From: Streptosporangiaceae bacterium | GTDB lineage: Bacteria > Actinomycetota > Actinomycetes > Streptosporangiales > Streptosporangiaceae | NCBI GenBank assembly: GCA_030045295.1 | Contig: JASIGD010000111.1 | Span: forward strand, 1 to 5,438 | Length of the DNA: 5,438 nucleotides | Direction of reading: 5' to 3' | In this document: in pieces, positions 4,972-5,438 of the stretch | Layout of the letters: every line of letters begins with the position of its first letter | Numbering within the stretch: the first letter of the stretch is position 1 | Program-made: the position numbers and the translations under genes | Notes under the pieces: model-generated | Seen by the model: only the letters and a program-made list of their open reading frames with translations | Told to the model about the DNA's origin: nothing | Database searches by the model: none

Positions 4972-5438
4972 ATGGATGCCCGGACGACGTGGCCTGCGCT
5001 GCTTGGCGCGCTGATCCGCGGCGATTCACTGACCGCCGACGAGAGCGAGTGGGCCATGAACGAGATCATGGAAGGCGCTGCGACGCCGTCCCAGATCGCC
5101 GGCTTCGGGGTCGCGATGCGGATCAAGGGGACGTCGGTGGCCGAGATGACCGGGCTGGCCCGGGCGATGCTCTCGCACGCCACGCCGATCCACCTGCCCG
5201 GCCACGTGACCGACCTGGTCGGGACCGGCGGAGATGGCGCGCGCACGGTCAACGTGTCCACGATGGGCACGATCGTGGCGGCCGCGGCGGGCGTGCGGAT
5301 GGTCAAGCACGGCAACCGCGCCGCGTCGTCGGCCTGCGGCGCCGCCGACGTGCTGGAGGCGCTCGGCGTGGTGATCGACCTGCCGCCGGCGGCGACCGCC
5401 GAACTGGCCGCCAGCATCGGGGTCGCGTTCTTGTTCGC
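4972..5438 (+). CDS. trpD: Anthranilate phosphoribosyltransferase, 5' part
   Basis: Cytoplasmic enzyme that joins anthranilate to PRPP, giving N-phosphoribosyl-anthranilate and pyrophosphate, the second step of the tryptophan branch. The first 155 codons are present before the window edge, under half of the roughly 350 residues usual for the family. The N-terminal helical domain covers about residues 1-75. Active-site motifs follow: the PRPP-binding GTGGD at 84-88, NVST at 94-97, KHGNR at 112-116, serines 119-120, and CGAADVLEALG at 122-132. All are intact, so the visible part looks functional. It stands apart from other trp genes, co-directional with the receiver-like gene and divergent from the respiratory operon. 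Thymidine phosphorylase and other TrpD-like proteins share the fold, but the exact motifs and start favour TrpD. Confidence 0.95.
   Translation, partial: MDARTTWPALLGALIRGDSLTADESEWAMNEIMEGAATPSQIAGFGVAMRIKGTSVAEMTGLARAMLSHATPIHLPGHVTDLVGTGGDGARTVNVSTMGTIVAAAAGVRMVKHGNRAASSACGAADVLEALGVVIDLPPAATAELAASIGVAFLF

Noticed and set aside
4650..5417. 255-residue minus-strand frame with a 19-residue peptide repeat, and a similar frame at 4733-5029
   Set aside because: The 19-bp unit has no stop on the minus strand in any frame, so frames stay open through the array automatically; the flanks are antisense to trpD and the receiver-like gene.

Overview
The window is high-GC DNA (GC-rich at third codon positions, GTG starts, multiply overlapping genes) from an actinomycete. 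The strongest taxonomic evidence is gene content: a ctaE-qcrC-qcrA-qcrB cluster encoding a di-haem QcrC, a three-helix Rieske protein and a short five-helix cytochrome oxidase subunit III. This is the actinobacterial cytochrome bcc-aa3 supercomplex layout. The genus cannot be read from the sequence.

Layout. From 4344 down to 1 the minus strand carries ctaE, qcrC, qcrA and qcrB in transcription order. ctaE and qcrC are 14 nt apart, qcrC and qcrA overlap as TGATG, and qcrA and qcrB overlap as ATGA, so this is one tightly coupled operon. qcrB runs off the left edge still open. A 69-nt divergent intergenic region (4345-4413) separates ctaE from plus-strand genes: a 131-residue degenerate response-regulator receiver-like protein (4414-4809) and the 5' part of trpD (4972 to the right edge), encoding anthranilate phosphoribosyltransferase. 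ctaE next to a divergent trpD is also, from memory, the arrangement in Mycobacterium tuberculosis, so the neighbourhood appears old.

How the genes work together. QcrB (menaquinol-oxidising cytochrome b), QcrA (Rieske iron-sulfur protein) and QcrC (membrane-anchored di-haem cytochrome c) form the bcc complex. It passes electrons directly to the aa3 oxidase, of which CtaE is subunit III; the other oxidase subunits are not in this window. TrpD is the second step of the tryptophan branch and has no obvious biochemical link to respiration. The receiver-like gene between them is of unknown function.

The least ordinary stretch is 4795-4971. Six perfect tandem copies of a 19-bp unit start inside the last codons of the receiver-like gene and run towards trpD. 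They are followed by a pyrimidine-rich tract and two mutually exclusive small hairpins just before the trpD ribosome-binding site. Other points are a candidate leaderless promoter for ctaE, a palindrome upstream of it, a twin-arginine motif before the third helix of QcrA, and a Gly-His repeat in the QcrB tail. I see no mobile element, tRNA, rRNA, CRISPR array or clearly new multi-gene system.
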